The position numbers and the translations under genes were made by a program. A stretch of DNA of 64,000 bases, taken from NCBI RefSeq assembly GCF_000019185.1, contig NC_010334.1:1674001-1738000 (forward strand), in the 5' to 3' direction. The DNA is from Shewanella halifaxensis HAW-EB4. GTDB lineage: Bacteria; Pseudomonadota; Gammaproteobacteria; Enterobacterales; Shewanellaceae. The notes beneath the pieces are model-generated. The model saw nothing but the letters and a program-made list of their open reading frames with translations. It ran no database searches and was not told the DNA's origin. This document shows, in pieces, positions 1 to 9,057 of this stretch; position 1 is the first letter of the stretch, and each line of letters opens with the position of its first letter.

Positions 1-2105
1 CTCAATGTGGCGCGAGTATGGATAACATTTTGAGTGTCCGATAACGCTTTACGAACTTGCTCACCAAGTAGCTTGAGCTGATCAAGGTTAGGGCCAAAAA
101 TACGCACCTCTACAGGCGCATTAAATGGCGGGCCTTGTTCCAGTTTACGCACAATAATTTGTGCACCGGGAAACTGTTTATCTAATGTCATTTGCAGCTG
201 AGGAATAAGCTGATTTGCGCTAGCGAAATCTCGGGCTTTAACCATAGCTTGGGCATAATGACTCGCCCCTTGCTGGCGCTGCAATAGGTTGTAATAGAAA
301 GAGGGGGCATTACCGCCGACGACCCAATCAATTCGAGTTACCCCATCGGTTTGGCGTAATTTAGCATCAATTTTTTCGACCTGTGCCCGTGTATTGCTAA
401 TACTGGCTTGAGGGGCGAGATAGACTTCAATTTGGAACATATCTCTGTCTGATGGCGGGAAAAATTGCTCGGTCATTTTACCCGCTGCAATAAAGCCCAT
501 AACGGGTAATACGCCGATGATCACCGCAGCTAGCAGAGGGCGTGATAACGCAAGCGACAATGTTTGCCTAAAGGCGTGACTCATAAAGGGCAAGTTAATA
601 CCGCGGTGATACCAGTGAGTGCCTTTACCATCAACGCCAAAGCGACCAGCGAGACCTGCAATAATGGTGTGCGAGATGATGAACGAGCCGAGTAGGGCAA
701 ACATCACCGAGATAGCAATGCCACCGACAAACTCACCGGCAGCGCCTGGCATCAATACAATCGGCGCAAAGGCCAGCATCGTGGTAATGGTTGAGCCAGC
801 TAGCGGTAGCCAGAGATGCTCTAACGTCTGCTTCACTGCATCGAGCCTATCCATGCCTTTTTGGCGGCGCTGAGAGATGGCGTCAACAATCACGATGGCG
901 TTATCGACCATAATACCTAGGGCGACCACAAGACCTGTGACCGACATTTGGTGGATTGGCAGGCCAATATATTTCATACAGGCTAAGGTAAATAGTGCTG
1001 TAAGCGGCAAAGATAGCGCGACAATTACCGCATTCCTTAAGCCAAGGGTCAGCATGAGTACGGCTAAAATAATTAAAAAACCCAGCAGTAAACTGCCGAC
1101 TAAATCACTTAGGCGCTCAGTGGTGTAGCCCTCTTGGTCGAATAGCCACTCAATCTCTATGTTTGCCGGAATACTGGTTTGCAGTTGATCGACAGAGTGC
1201 TTAACCTGCTCAAGCCACAGGTCGACACGGGTGTTGCTGAGCATTCTTGCTGCCACCATCACGCCTTGCTGTTGATCGATTAGCGCAATACTGTTGGCTG
1301 GCTCCTTGGGTTGACGACTAATGTGGGCAATGTCGGCTAAACGGATAATCTGTCCATCTTCGGTGACTTTTAGTGGCACTTGAGCAATGCGCGAAATCGA
1401 ATCGAGTTCACCAGAGACTTCGATGAGAGCGCGAAAGTTGTCGTTATTGATCTCACCTGCGGACACCTTGGCATCGGCATTTTGTAAAATCTGTGCGATA
1501 GACTGCGCTGATAGCGCTAACTGGTTAACTTTATGGCCGTCGAGTTGGACCAAGATCTCTTCGGTTGGTTGGCCATAGAGATTAACGAAATCGGTGCCGC
1601 TAAGCAGCCGTAACTGGCTTTGCAACTCTTTAGCATAGCGGTTGAGCATGTCGGTTCGTACTTCCCCACCACCGCGCCAGACAATACCGAGTATGGCGGT
1701 ATTGGCGTAACCGAGCTGATCGTCTAGGGTGGGGGTTTGTGCTGACACTGGTAGCAAGGCTTTTGCATCGGCGATGAGATCACGTGCTCTAGACCATACG
1801 GGCGCAGTTTCAACCACACTGTCTTTTAATTCAAGTTGGATGACTGAGATCCCAGGTCTCGATGTCGACTGCACCAGCTTTAATTCTTCTAGGCGCCTAA
1901 GTTCACTTTCAAGCACCTCGGTCACTAATGCTTCGACCCGCTCGGCAGAAGCGCCCGGATAATGAGTGATCACCGAGGCAAAGCGATTGGTGATTTCAGG
2001 ATCTTCCATACGCGGAAGGCTAGATATTGCGCCAAAGCCTGCAACAATCAGCAGGGCGATGATCAAACTTATCAGCCGACCATTTTCAACTAATGACTTG
2101 ACCAT
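1..2105 (-). CDS. RND-family efflux transporter permease (partial)
   Basis: Inner-membrane proton-driven efflux pump subunit of the AcrB/MexB (HAE1-like) superfamily. The reverse-strand frame is open from the ATG at 2105 to the window edge, about 701 residues, so the C-terminal part lies outside. The N-terminus (MVKSLVENGRLISLIIALL) is a typical first transmembrane helix, followed by a large periplasmic porter loop. Further on comes the transmembrane block with GIMVDNAIVIVD, the TM4 motif with the proton-relay acidic residues, and then the second periplasmic half (PPSDRDMFQIEVYLAP). It starts 5 bases after the adaptor stop, so the two genes form an operon, probably controlled by the divergent TetR gene. 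No outer-membrane channel gene is visible. The substrate cannot be deduced from sequence. Confidence 0.93.
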   Translation of the reverse strand, partial: MVKSLVENGRLISLIIALLIVAGFGAISSLPRMEDPEITNRFASVITHYPGASAERVEALVTEVLESELRRLEELKLVQSTSRPGISVIQLELKDSVVETAPVWSRARDLIADAKALLPVSAQTPTLDDQLGYANTAILGIVWRGGGEVRTDMLNRYAKELQSQLRLLSGTDFVNLYGQPTEEILVQLDGHKVNQLALSAQSIAQILQNADAKVSAGEINNDNFRALIEVSGELDSISRIAQVPLKVTEDGQIIRLADIAHISRQPKEPANSIALIDQQQGVMVAARMLSNTRVDLWLEQVKHSVDQLQTSIPANIEIEWLFDQEGYTTERLSDLVGSLLLGFLIILAVLMLTLGLRNAVIVALSLPLTALFTLACMKYIGLPIHQMSVTGLVVALGIMVDNAIVIVDAISQRRQKGMDRLDAVKQTLEHLWLPLAGSTITTMLAFAPIVLMPGAAGEFVGGIAISVMFALLGSFIISHTIIAGLAGRFGVDGKGTHWYHRGINLPFMSHAFRQTLSLALSRPLLAAVIIGVLPVMGFIAAGKMTEQFFPPSDRDMFQIEVYLAPQASISNTRAQVEKIDAKLRQTDGVTRIDWVVGGNAPSFYYNLLQRQQGASHYAQAMVKARDFASANQLIPQLQMTLDKQFPGAQIIVRKLEQGPPFNAPVEVRIFGPNLDQLKLLGEQVRKALSDTQNVIHTRATL

Positions 2106-2110
2106 CTGCT

Positions 2111-3223
2111 TTACCTCGTCGCTAGCTGAGTTTGCTGGGTGACTATTTGGCCTGCGACCAGTTTATGTAATCCTTGCGAGACATATTGCTCCTTCGGACT
2201 AATCGCGCCATTGATAAAGGCTTTATCTTTAGCGGTATAGATGATCTCGACGTCTCGGCGTTCAATACTAAACCGCTGATTATCAGACGGCTTCAAGACA
2301 TAAATATTCCATAGTCCGCGCACCCCATCGGTCAATGCGCTAATCGGTACCCAGTAACCTTGATTGGCAATGGTTTTATTGTAATTTAGGTAACTGAGCT
2401 CACCGTTAATAACATTAGCGTCATCCGGCAGTGTTAGTCTTAATTCTACCGTGCGAGTAACCGGATTTAGCTCGGCGCCAATACCTGCAATGCTTGCATG
2501 GTAATCTTGCTGCCTGACTCTTAAGTCGACGCTTTGACCTGTGGTTAAGTTATTGGCTATTTGCACCGGAACGCCCACATACGCCTGTATATTATTTTGC
2601 TCGATGATGGTGTAAACAGGGCTGCCCACACCGATGACTTCACCTAAGTTATGGCTACGCTTGCTTATGACACCATCAAATGGTGCGAGTAAATCCGACT
2701 TTTCGATTTTTAATTGGTTAGCAAGTAATGATGCACTTAAGCGGTTTTTGGCTGCCAGTAAGCTGCTGAGTTGCCCTTTGAGCTCGTCAAGTTGCTGCTC
2801 AGATACATAGCCTTGTTGCTGTAGCTCAAGGCTTCTACCTAATGTGGCCTTGGCTAAATCTAGGTCGGCTTTGTTTTGTGCGAGACTTGCATCTAATTCA
2901 TTTTTTTCAGCCATTAACAGGCGAGTATCGAGTTTTGCTAGTAGTTGACCTTGCTTGACTCTATCACCACTATCAACCGCTAAGGTTTTGATTTTCCCGG
3001 CCAGTTCAAAGCCTATTCCGGTGGTATTGCCAGCGCGAATGGTGCCTGAAAACTCTTGAACAAATTGATATCCCTCACTGAGATTTAACGACTGTGCATT
3101 AACAGACTGATAACTCGGCGTCGAAGCCTGTTCGATCGACGAGTCTTGGCATGCTGGCAATAGACTGACTGTAACTAAGCTAGCAAGCAGCTTACGACGA
3201 GTGATGACTCTTTTGATATTCAT
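2111..3223 (-). CDS. RND efflux adaptor (membrane fusion protein, HlyD/AcrA family)
   Basis: Periplasmic adaptor that links the RND permease to an outer-membrane channel. The 370-residue protein starts with a basic stretch and a hydrophobic segment ending LLPACQDSS, a lipoprotein signal with the lipobox cysteine at about residue 25. A biotinyl-lipoyl-like half-motif (GFELAGKIKTLAVDSGDRVKQG) lies at about residues 69-90, then an alpha-hairpin coiled coil rich in Leu, Gln and Lys, then the second lipoyl half (SDLLAPFDGVISKR) and beta-barrel domains. Length is normal for the family. It is the first gene of the pump operon, and its start faces the tetR gene across a 194-bp gap holding three palindromes. 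Function is secure as a family; the specific pump is not identified. Confidence 0.92.
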   Translation of the reverse strand: MNIKRVITRRKLLASLVTVSLLPACQDSSIEQASTPSYQSVNAQSLNLSEGYQFVQEFSGTIRAGNTTGIGFELAGKIKTLAVDSGDRVKQGQLLAKLDTRLLMAEKNELDASLAQNKADLDLAKATLGRSLELQQQGYVSEQQLDELKGQLSSLLAAKNRLSASLLANQLKIEKSDLLAPFDGVISKRSHNLGEVIGVGSPVYTIIEQNNIQAYVGVPVQIANNLTTGQSVDLRVRQQDYHASIAGIGAELNPVTRTVELRLTLPDDANVINGELSYLNYNKTIANQGYWVPISALTDGVRGLWNIYVLKPSDNQRFSIERRDVEIIYTAKDKAFINGAISPKEQYVSQGLHKLVAGQIVTQQTQLATR

Positions 3224-3280
3224 TACTTTCAGCCTGTATTTAGTAACGCAGTCTCGAGCGTTAGGTTAATGAATGGTTAA

Positions 3281-3356
3281 ACTAGACTGCCTAGTCTAGT
3301 GATTCAAAACTAGACTGTCCAGTCCATTTTTCAGCTAAATGGACTGAGTAGTCCAT
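3281..3356. promoter_or_regulatory. Three tandem TetR operator-like palindromes between pump and tetR
   Basis: Three inverted repeats of the same design stand in a row: ACTAGACT-N4-AGTCTAGT at 3281-3300 (perfect), ACTAGACT-N4-AGTCCATT at 3309-3328 (imperfect) and ATGGACT-N4-AGTCCAT at 3339-3356 (perfect). Their centres are 28-29 bp apart. The shared core is GACT-N4-AGTC. They lie 58 bp upstream of the adaptor start and 61 bp upstream of the chosen tetR start, the place expected for autorepression and pump repression. Binding by the adjacent TetR protein is inferred. Confidence 0.8.
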
Positions 3357-3417
3357 ATTGTGCTTAAATAGCACTATTGATTTAGCAACAAGGCCAAGCG
3401 CCGGAGTGAAGCCCTTT

Positions 3418-4032
3418 ATGAATTCACCAGTATTGAGTCGAAGTGAGCAAAAGCGTGAGCAGATCTTACAGGCTGCAAAAGATCTCTTTTGCGAGCAGGG
3501 TTTTCCCAATACCAGCATGGATGAAGTGGCTAAGTTAGCGGGTGTGTCAAAACAAACGGTGTACTCTCATTTTGGTTGTAAAGACGATCTCTTCGTCGCA
3601 TCAATTGAATCCAAGTGTCTAGTTCATGGGGTTAATCAAGAGGTATTCTCCGATCCCACTATGCCAGAAGATAGTTTATTGTTATTTGCCAAACATTTTG
3701 GTGAGGTGATAACCAGCCCTGAAGCGGTAACTGTGTTTAAGGCCTGTGTTGCCCAAGCAGACTCGCATCCAGAGCTCTCAGAGCTGTTTTATAGCGCTGG
3801 ACCTCAGCATATTTTAGGATTATTAAGAGATTATTTAACCCGCGTGTCTGAGCTTGGTGTGTATCACTTTGCTAACCCACATCACTGCGCCGTGCGTCTT
3901 TGTTTGATGATTTTTGGTGAGATGCGTATGCGACTGGATTTAGGCTTAGATGTGAGCGATCTTCTCGATACCCGAGAGCAATATATTAACGAGACCGTAG
4001 AGATGTTTTTAAGAGCGTATAGAGTCCGTTAG
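3418..4032 (+). CDS. TetR/AcrR-family transcriptional regulator
   Basis: Probable repressor of the divergent RND pump operon and of itself. I chose the ATG at 3418 (204 residues, MNSPVLSRSEQKREQILQA) because it gives the normal TetR N-terminus and has GGAG about 11 bases upstream; an in-frame start at 3358 would add 20 residues overlapping the third operator palindrome. The N-terminal helix-turn-helix is clear (MDEVAKLAGVSKQTVYSHFG, about residues 35-54). The rest is the helical ligand-binding and dimerisation domain, which in this family resembles AefR-type C-terminal domains. A strong hairpin terminator follows the stop. The inducer is unknown. Confidence 0.92.
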   Translation: MNSPVLSRSEQKREQILQAAKDLFCEQGFPNTSMDEVAKLAGVSKQTVYSHFGCKDDLFVASIESKCLVHGVNQEVFSDPTMPEDSLLLFAKHFGEVITSPEAVTVFKACVAQADSHPELSELFYSAGPQHILGLLRDYLTRVSELGVYHFANPHHCAVRLCLMIFGEMRMRLDLGLDVSDLLDTREQYINETVEMFLRAYRVR

Positions 4033-4045
4033 TGATTAGAATCAT

Positions 4046-4077
4046 AAAAAAAGGAGCGAATAGCTCCTTTTATTTTT
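4046..4077. terminator. Rho-independent terminator between convergent tetR and chalcone-isomerase-like gene
   Basis: AAAAGGAGC and GCTCCTTTT form a perfect 9-bp stem around a GAATA loop, with A-rich and T-rich flanks on both sides. It can therefore end transcription of both convergent genes. Confidence 0.9.
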
Positions 4078-4100
4078 ATTGATTATCTTTTTGGCTAAGA

Positions 4101-4676
4101 CTACTCGCCCAACATCGCTTCTTTTAAGCTGTCTTGGGCAGGTTCTTTACCCAACCAAATTTTTAGCAGTGCTTGACGGAACGTTTCACCGGCAATTGTC
4201 GCCTGAGCCTCACCATTCTTGTAAGCGGTTACACCGTTAGCCTTATCGGCTAAAAAGGTAAACTGGTCGCCCTCAACAATTTCAGCACTAAATAGCCCCA
4301 TAAATTGCTCAATTTGGGCTTCAATTGGCGTGGTATTGCCATCGGTTGCATCATCGAAACCTTCGGTGATGGCATCTTTCATCTTCTCTGCGGTGATCAT
4401 GCCAGAAGTGATATTAAGACGAACTGCAACAGTTGGTGCATCGAGTACAGCTTGAGTTGAATCTAGGATCTTAGGCACATAGAGACTGCCAACATACAAG
4501 TCGATAAAGAACTTGCTGCGCACACCAGCACCATTTAACACCAATGTTTGACTATCGATATCGATGGATTCATCTAACTGTACGCCAGAGACTTCTTTGG
4601 CCTGTAATGACGATGAAAGTAGTACGCTTGATGCTAGCACACTAGTTGCTAATAGTAGGGTAGAGAGGGACTTCAT
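4101..4676 (-). CDS. Chalcone isomerase-like periplasmic protein
   Basis: The 191-residue protein begins with a Sec signal peptide (MKSLSTLLLATSVLASSVLL, cleavage likely after SLQA). The mature part matches the bacterial chalcone-isomerase-like fold: KEVSGVQLDESI, then VLNGAGVRSKFFIDLYVGSL at about residues 54-73, then a fatty-acid-binding-type core ending in GETFRQALLKIWLGKEP. Bacterial members are thought to bind fatty acids or other small ligands and are not flavonoid enzymes. I took the ATG at 4676, which has GAGG a few bases upstream and exposes the signal peptide, over an ATG 39 bases further upstream. It sits 31 bp after the DUF2947-type gene, so the two probably share a transcript. 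The physiological role is unknown. Confidence 0.8.
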   Translation of the reverse strand: MKSLSTLLLATSVLASSVLLSSSLQAKEVSGVQLDESIDIDSQTLVLNGAGVRSKFFIDLYVGSLYVPKILDSTQAVLDAPTVAVRLNITSGMITAEKMKDAITEGFDDATDGNTTPIEAQIEQFMGLFSAEIVEGDQFTFLADKANGVTAYKNGEAQATIAGETFRQALLKIWLGKEPAQDSLKEAMLGE

Positions 4677-4707
4677 AATAACCTCAAAATGATAGAGAAC
4701 AGGGCCA

Positions 4708-5187
4708 TTATCCACGAGAACCTAACTGGAATTGACCATTTTGGTGGAACAATGCCGCTTGTTTTTGTTTTGGTGAGATCAATAGCGGGCCATCATCGAA
4801 GAACAGGAAGCACTTCCAGTTACGTACAAATACATCCCAGCGAGTTTCAATGACTTGATACTTTTCGTAGCAGAAATAGACGGTTGCGTCATCTTCCCAG
4901 CCAAAATGCTCGTAAAAACCTTCAGGCAATGCAGGATCTTCGCTATCCCATGCATTTTGCCAGTCTTCGGTTAACACCCAAGCACTGTCTTTGGCTGCCC
5001 AGTCACCTTTAGTAAACTGTTCAGTGCGGCTACTTTTGTTGCTAATCCACTTATTCCAAACTTCCATTGATGACTTTTGATCAAGCGGCAAGACTAGCGC
5101 TTTGTCTTCATCAGCAACAGGAAGGTCTTTATGATTAAAGATCCATTTACGTTTGTATTGTTCAAATGGAATATAGGTATGTGCCAA
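4708..5187 (-). CDS. DUF2947-type protein
   Basis: A 159-residue soluble acidic protein, rich in Trp and Phe, with no signal peptide or membrane segment. The pattern YKRKWIFNHKDLP near the N-terminus, WISNKSSRTEQFTKGDW in the middle and NWKCFLFFDDGPLL near the C-terminus resembles what I remember of DUF2947, a family restricted to Shewanella, Vibrio and relatives; this assignment is from memory. The start is TTG at 5185-5187, chosen because GGAGAG lies about 8 bases upstream. It is followed closely by the chalcone-isomerase-like gene on the same strand. No function is known. Confidence 0.72.
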   Translation of the reverse strand: MAHTYIPFEQYKRKWIFNHKDLPVADEDKALVLPLDQKSSMEVWNKWISNKSSRTEQFTKGDWAAKDSAWVLTEDWQNAWDSEDPALPEGFYEHFGWEDDATVYFCYEKYQVIETRWDVFVRNWKCFLFFDDGPLLISPKQKQAALFHQNGQFQLGSRG

Positions 5188-5297
5188 GCGATGCTCTCCG
5201 AAGCCAAATCATAGAAAAATTTATGATGGCAATTATAAGACTTTGTATGGGATTTAGATACCGCTGCAGAATACAATATTCGCAGCGGCATGAGGAG

Positions 5298-7727
5298 TTA
5301 AGCAATCTTGGCTAGCTGATTGATTGCTATCTGATTTGTTGGGTCCAGATGAAGTACTTGCTTAAAAACATCTTTAGCTGTTTGTGTTTGTTCTATTTCA
5401 TTCAGAAAAGCACCTAACTTTAGCCATACTAAGATGTCATCAGGGTATTTATTTAAGTAATCCATATAGGTGTTCAATGCGGGTTGGACTTGTTGTTGAA
5501 GTTTAAGTAAGTAGGCATATTGTGGTAGGTACTCGTCACTTAAGCTGACAAGTTGCTGCAATGCAAGTGCTGCCAGATCTAACTGCCCTAGTTTGAGTGA
5601 TAGTACACTAATTTGCTTGAACTCAATTTCGGTAAATAATTCAGAGCCTAATTCTAATAATGTCGTTAGTGCTTGTTGTGGTTCGTCTTGTAACTCTAAG
5701 CAATATGAGTTGGCTAGGTGATACAAGCGCTTGGCCAAATCACTTTCTAAGGATCGAGGTTTTAATGTGTTGACCATCAATGCAAGACCTTGCAGGTTTT
5801 TTTTGATAACCAAGTTCATTATTTTATTAAACGCCTCCTCTAGGGAGTAGCCAGCAGCAAGCTTTGACTTATAACGATTATGATCGGTCAGTTGCAGTTG
5901 AAACTCTTTAACTAAAGGAGCAATAGCCGCTCGCTCGAAAGTGGATAAATCGCGATTTAAATGATGTGCCCATACAAGTGAGCGTCCTGGTTGGTTGTCT
6001 TGCTGCCATTGTTGGACCAATGCATTTATATCAGTTTGTTGACTCAATTCGTTAAGGCGTGAATAACAGCGCTTTTCTGTTTGTTTAAAAATGATTAGTA
6101 ACTTCTTAGATACACAGATAAATGCTTCGTAGTAATTTTCAGTCATCTGTTCAACGTGTGATTGTGACCACTTATCGCTGTCAGTTGTGGATAAAAATCG
6201 ACTAAATTCAAGGTAGCCGTAAAATTTAATAACTTTTGCGAGCTTACCGTGGTGTTTGTTGATCTTATATTCAATTTTGTCCAGCAGGGCAGCTTGGTTT
6301 TGCTCTCGGTTGATTTTTAATGCAGAGGTCGCGAGCTTTAATACCGATTGCACTGATGATTGCGCATCGTTCATCTGTTTTAGACAATATAGGTAGTGCT
6401 TTTTAAGGTCCATTGTTTGGCTATCTACTAATGCAAAAAGCTCATCGTGGTTGCAATTAGCTGGTTCAATGGTAATTTCATCCAGAGCAAGATGATCAAT
6501 ATTGGGTATTATTGCAGCATTAGCCGATAGATTAATGATTTTACATTGTGGCAAATTAATGACCTGATGAGCTAAGGCTTTCTTAGCTTCAGTCAGCTGG
6601 AAAATCGTCTCAGCTTTATCTCCTGAATATGTATCAACCCATTCACCAATATGCCCCATATTTGGACCGAGGTTGGCTTCCAGTGTGCCAGTTGTATGAG
6701 TGTGACCTGTTTTAGAGTAGCAAAAGTCTGCACCTGTTAGTAGTGCTTGTGTGAAGCCTATGTCAGCTGCAATTGCTATCGCGGCATTGGTGACTGTAGG
6801 GCCTACAGATTCAATATTGTTCTTGTCATCAGCCTCATCCCAAAGTAAGCGATTACCTACATATAGATGGCGGCCACACCACTGAGATAGAATTCGTGAA
6901 CAGATATGATAGGAATGAATGAGCAGACTGCTGCTATGTAGCGCCATCATTTCGCTATTAACTTCTAAGCTTAGTTCTTGAGGGTCGATTGAGACAATAA
7001 TCTGTGGTGGTACGCCTTCTTTGGTTAATTTTGCAGCGACTCGGGAAACCGCGATAACAAATAACTTGTCTTTATTAGCCTTAATCCACGACATATGGTC
7101 ATCTAAAGAGGGACCTCCAGCGGTGACGATACAGGTTTTCCCCTGATAATGACCTCTTAGGATGGATGCTGGAATGTGGTTTTCGGTTAAATTGATCAGT
7201 TGCTGTTCGACGAAGACCTCTTGATTAAAAGAGGATTTATGTTCACATGTGGCTTGGTTAACCAGTGCCATCACATCGTTATTCAGTTGGGTATATTCCA
7301 GTAAATGCTGAGCCCTTACTGCTAGAGAACGATGAACCTGAAGCTTATCTTTAATAATGTAAATAGGGTTGCTATGACTGTTGAGTAGATCGGCAAGCTC
7401 ATCAATTGGGCAGATAGTGACCTGTTGTTTTAAAGCATCGGGTATATCTACATTGAGAAGCTCCAATATATTATCTAACTCAACAAATATAAATTGGCTA
7501 TCTGCAGGCAGAGCCAACTCAAGAACATAGTTAGCAAGTAATCCTGAATCGATACCAATAATAATGTGTAACTGATTTTCTTGGGTAAAGAGTGATTTAA
7601 ATAATTTGTTAAAGTGTGTTTTTGAATCAATAGTTTCAAAGGCTTGGCGGTTTACACTGGGTAAGTAGTATTCGTTGAACTGACTTATCGCAAAAGTATT
7701 AAAGGTATTTAGATTAGTGTTTTGCAT
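5298..7727 (-). CDS. Maf-like motility accessory / flagellin glycosyltransferase-type protein (DUF115)
   Basis: Very likely the enzyme that transfers nonulosonic acid to flagellin, judged by family and neighbours. The 809-residue protein has the DUF115 (6-hydroxymethylpterin pyrophosphokinase MptE-like) core at about residues 190-370, with CIVTAGGPSLDDHMSWIKA near residue 198 and LLTGADFCYSKTGHTHTTGT near residue 332. A long helical region follows, and the last 150 residues form tetratricopeptide-like helices (LVWLKLGAFLNEIEQTQTAK). The start ATG has GAGGA upstream. It is transcribed away from pseB, which lies 328 bp off on the other strand. Maf proteins in Campylobacter, Aeromonas and Shewanella are needed for flagellin glycosylation; I infer the same here. 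No second maf copy is seen in the window. Confidence 0.85.
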   Translation of the reverse strand: MQNTNLNTFNTFAISQFNEYYLPSVNRQAFETIDSKTHFNKLFKSLFTQENQLHIIIGIDSGLLANYVLELALPADSQFIFVELDNILELLNVDIPDALKQQVTICPIDELADLLNSHSNPIYIIKDKLQVHRSLAVRAQHLLEYTQLNNDVMALVNQATCEHKSSFNQEVFVEQQLINLTENHIPASILRGHYQGKTCIVTAGGPSLDDHMSWIKANKDKLFVIAVSRVAAKLTKEGVPPQIIVSIDPQELSLEVNSEMMALHSSSLLIHSYHICSRILSQWCGRHLYVGNRLLWDEADDKNNIESVGPTVTNAAIAIAADIGFTQALLTGADFCYSKTGHTHTTGTLEANLGPNMGHIGEWVDTYSGDKAETIFQLTEAKKALAHQVINLPQCKIINLSANAAIIPNIDHLALDEITIEPANCNHDELFALVDSQTMDLKKHYLYCLKQMNDAQSSVQSVLKLATSALKINREQNQAALLDKIEYKINKHHGKLAKVIKFYGYLEFSRFLSTTDSDKWSQSHVEQMTENYYEAFICVSKKLLIIFKQTEKRCYSRLNELSQQTDINALVQQWQQDNQPGRSLVWAHHLNRDLSTFERAAIAPLVKEFQLQLTDHNRYKSKLAAGYSLEEAFNKIMNLVIKKNLQGLALMVNTLKPRSLESDLAKRLYHLANSYCLELQDEPQQALTTLLELGSELFTEIEFKQISVLSLKLGQLDLAALALQQLVSLSDEYLPQYAYLLKLQQQVQPALNTYMDYLNKYPDDILVWLKLGAFLNEIEQTQTAKDVFKQVLHLDPTNQIAINQLAKIA

Positions 7728-7967
7728 TTTGTCCTCAGTGTTTTGAGCGCGGGTGCTTTGGAAGCTATGATTGCACGAGCATTACAGCTAGAAAATCGGT
7801 ATGCTTTAAGAAAGCAATTTTAATACCATCTTTTTAAATAAATAGGAGCTAGCTCCTATTACATTGCTTATTTAGTGGTATAAAGAACTTTTCTGGTCAT
7901 TCGATGCTGTAGCTAGTATGTTTTTCTATAGTTTACAGCTGATTCTATCGATTAGGGCTGCATTTTG

Positions 7968-7982
7968 TGGCATGTATTTTGC
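7968..7982 (+). promoter_or_regulatory. Probable sigma-54 promoter of pseB
   Basis: TGGCAT-GTATT-TTGC matches the -24/-12 consensus (TGGCAC-N5-TTGC) except for one base, with GG and GC exactly 10 bases apart. It ends 73 bp before the pseB start. The rest of 7728-8055, between the divergent maf-like gene and pseB, shows no other feature. Confidence 0.6.
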
Positions 7983-8055
7983 CGCATGCAGAACTAAAGA
8001 TACGCCAGTGATATTTTTTTGACAGCTTATATTTGAAGGGCGATGGTGACAAATA

Positions 8056-9057
8056 ATGTTTAATAATAAATCAATATTGATAACGGGTGGTACAGGTTCA
8101 TTTGGAAGAATGTACACTAGAACCATCCTTGAACGTTATAAACCTAAGCGTCTTATTATATTCTCACGTGATGAGTTAAAACAGTACGAGATGCAGCAGG
8201 AGTTTAACGAGCCTTGCATGAGATACTTTATTGGTGATGTCCGTGATGGCGATAGACTAAAGCAAGCGTTTCGTGATGTAGATTTTGTTATCCACGCTGC
8301 AGCACTTAAGCAAGTTCCGGCAGCAGAATATAATCCTATGGAGTGCATTAAGACTAACATCCATGGTGCTGAAAATGTGATTAAGGCTGCTATAGAAAAT
8401 GGGGTAGAGAAAGTCATTGCACTATCAACGGATAAGGCCGCTAATCCGATTAATTTATATGGTGCAACTAAACTTGCTTCTGACAAGCTTTTTGTTGCAG
8501 CTAATAACATTGTTGGCGAGGGCCGAACCCGTTTCTCCGCTGTACGATATGGTAATGTTGTAGGCTCTAGAGGCTCTGTGGTACCGCTATTTAAAGCAAT
8601 TGTAGCAAGAGGCGAAACATGTTTGCCCATAACCCATGAAGAGATGACGCGCTTTTGGATCTCTTTGCAAGATGGCGTCGATTTTGTGTTAAAGAATTTT
8701 TCTCGGATGCAGGGAGGCGAAATTTTTGTCCCTAAGATCCCTTCAGTATGCATTACCGATCTAGCGAAAGCTTATGCTCCCAATTTAGAGCATAAAATTA
8801 TTGGTATTCGCCCTGGAGAAAAAATGCATGAAATCATGTGTCCTGCCGATGATTCGCATCACACCATAGAGTTTGAAGATCATTTTGTGATTACACCAAG
8901 CATCTCATTTTTTGGCAGAAGCAATGAATATTCGGTCAACATGTTAGGCGAGCAAGGTCAACTTGTTGAGTTAGGTTACGAATATCACTCTGGTAATAAT
9001 CCCCATTTCCTTAGTCCGGATGAAATTCTCGCTTTGGATGAGAGCCTAGGTTTATGA
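8056..9057 (+). CDS. pseB: UDP-N-acetylglucosamine 4,6-dehydratase (inverting), PseB
   Basis: First step of pseudaminic acid synthesis: NADP-dependent C4/C6 dehydration and C5 epimerisation of UDP-GlcNAc, in the cytoplasm. The 333-residue extended SDR starts with SILITGGTGSFGRMYTRT (Rossmann motif GGTGSFG, residues 11-17). It carries the catalytic Tyr135 and Lys139 in YGATK, preceded by ALSTDKAANP, and RYGNVVGSRGSVVPLF downstream, all typical of the PseB group. It overlaps pseC by four bases (ATGA), so the two are translationally coupled. A probable sigma-54 site lies upstream. In Helicobacter and Campylobacter the product is used to decorate flagellin; the flagellar genes in this window support the same use. 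Confidence 0.96.
   Translation: MFNNKSILITGGTGSFGRMYTRTILERYKPKRLIIFSRDELKQYEMQQEFNEPCMRYFIGDVRDGDRLKQAFRDVDFVIHAAALKQVPAAEYNPMECIKTNIHGAENVIKAAIENGVEKVIALSTDKAANPINLYGATKLASDKLFVAANNIVGEGRTRFSAVRYGNVVGSRGSVVPLFKAIVARGETCLPITHEEMTRFWISLQDGVDFVLKNFSRMQGGEIFVPKIPSVCITDLAKAYAPNLEHKIIGIRPGEKMHEIMCPADDSHHTIEFEDHFVITPSISFFGRSNEYSVNMLGEQGQLVELGYEYHSGNNPHFLSPDEILALDESLGL

Noticed and set aside
619..1962. Several plus-strand frames in the first 2 kb
   Set aside because: They are antisense to the RND permease, whose continuous reverse-strand frame carries all family motifs.
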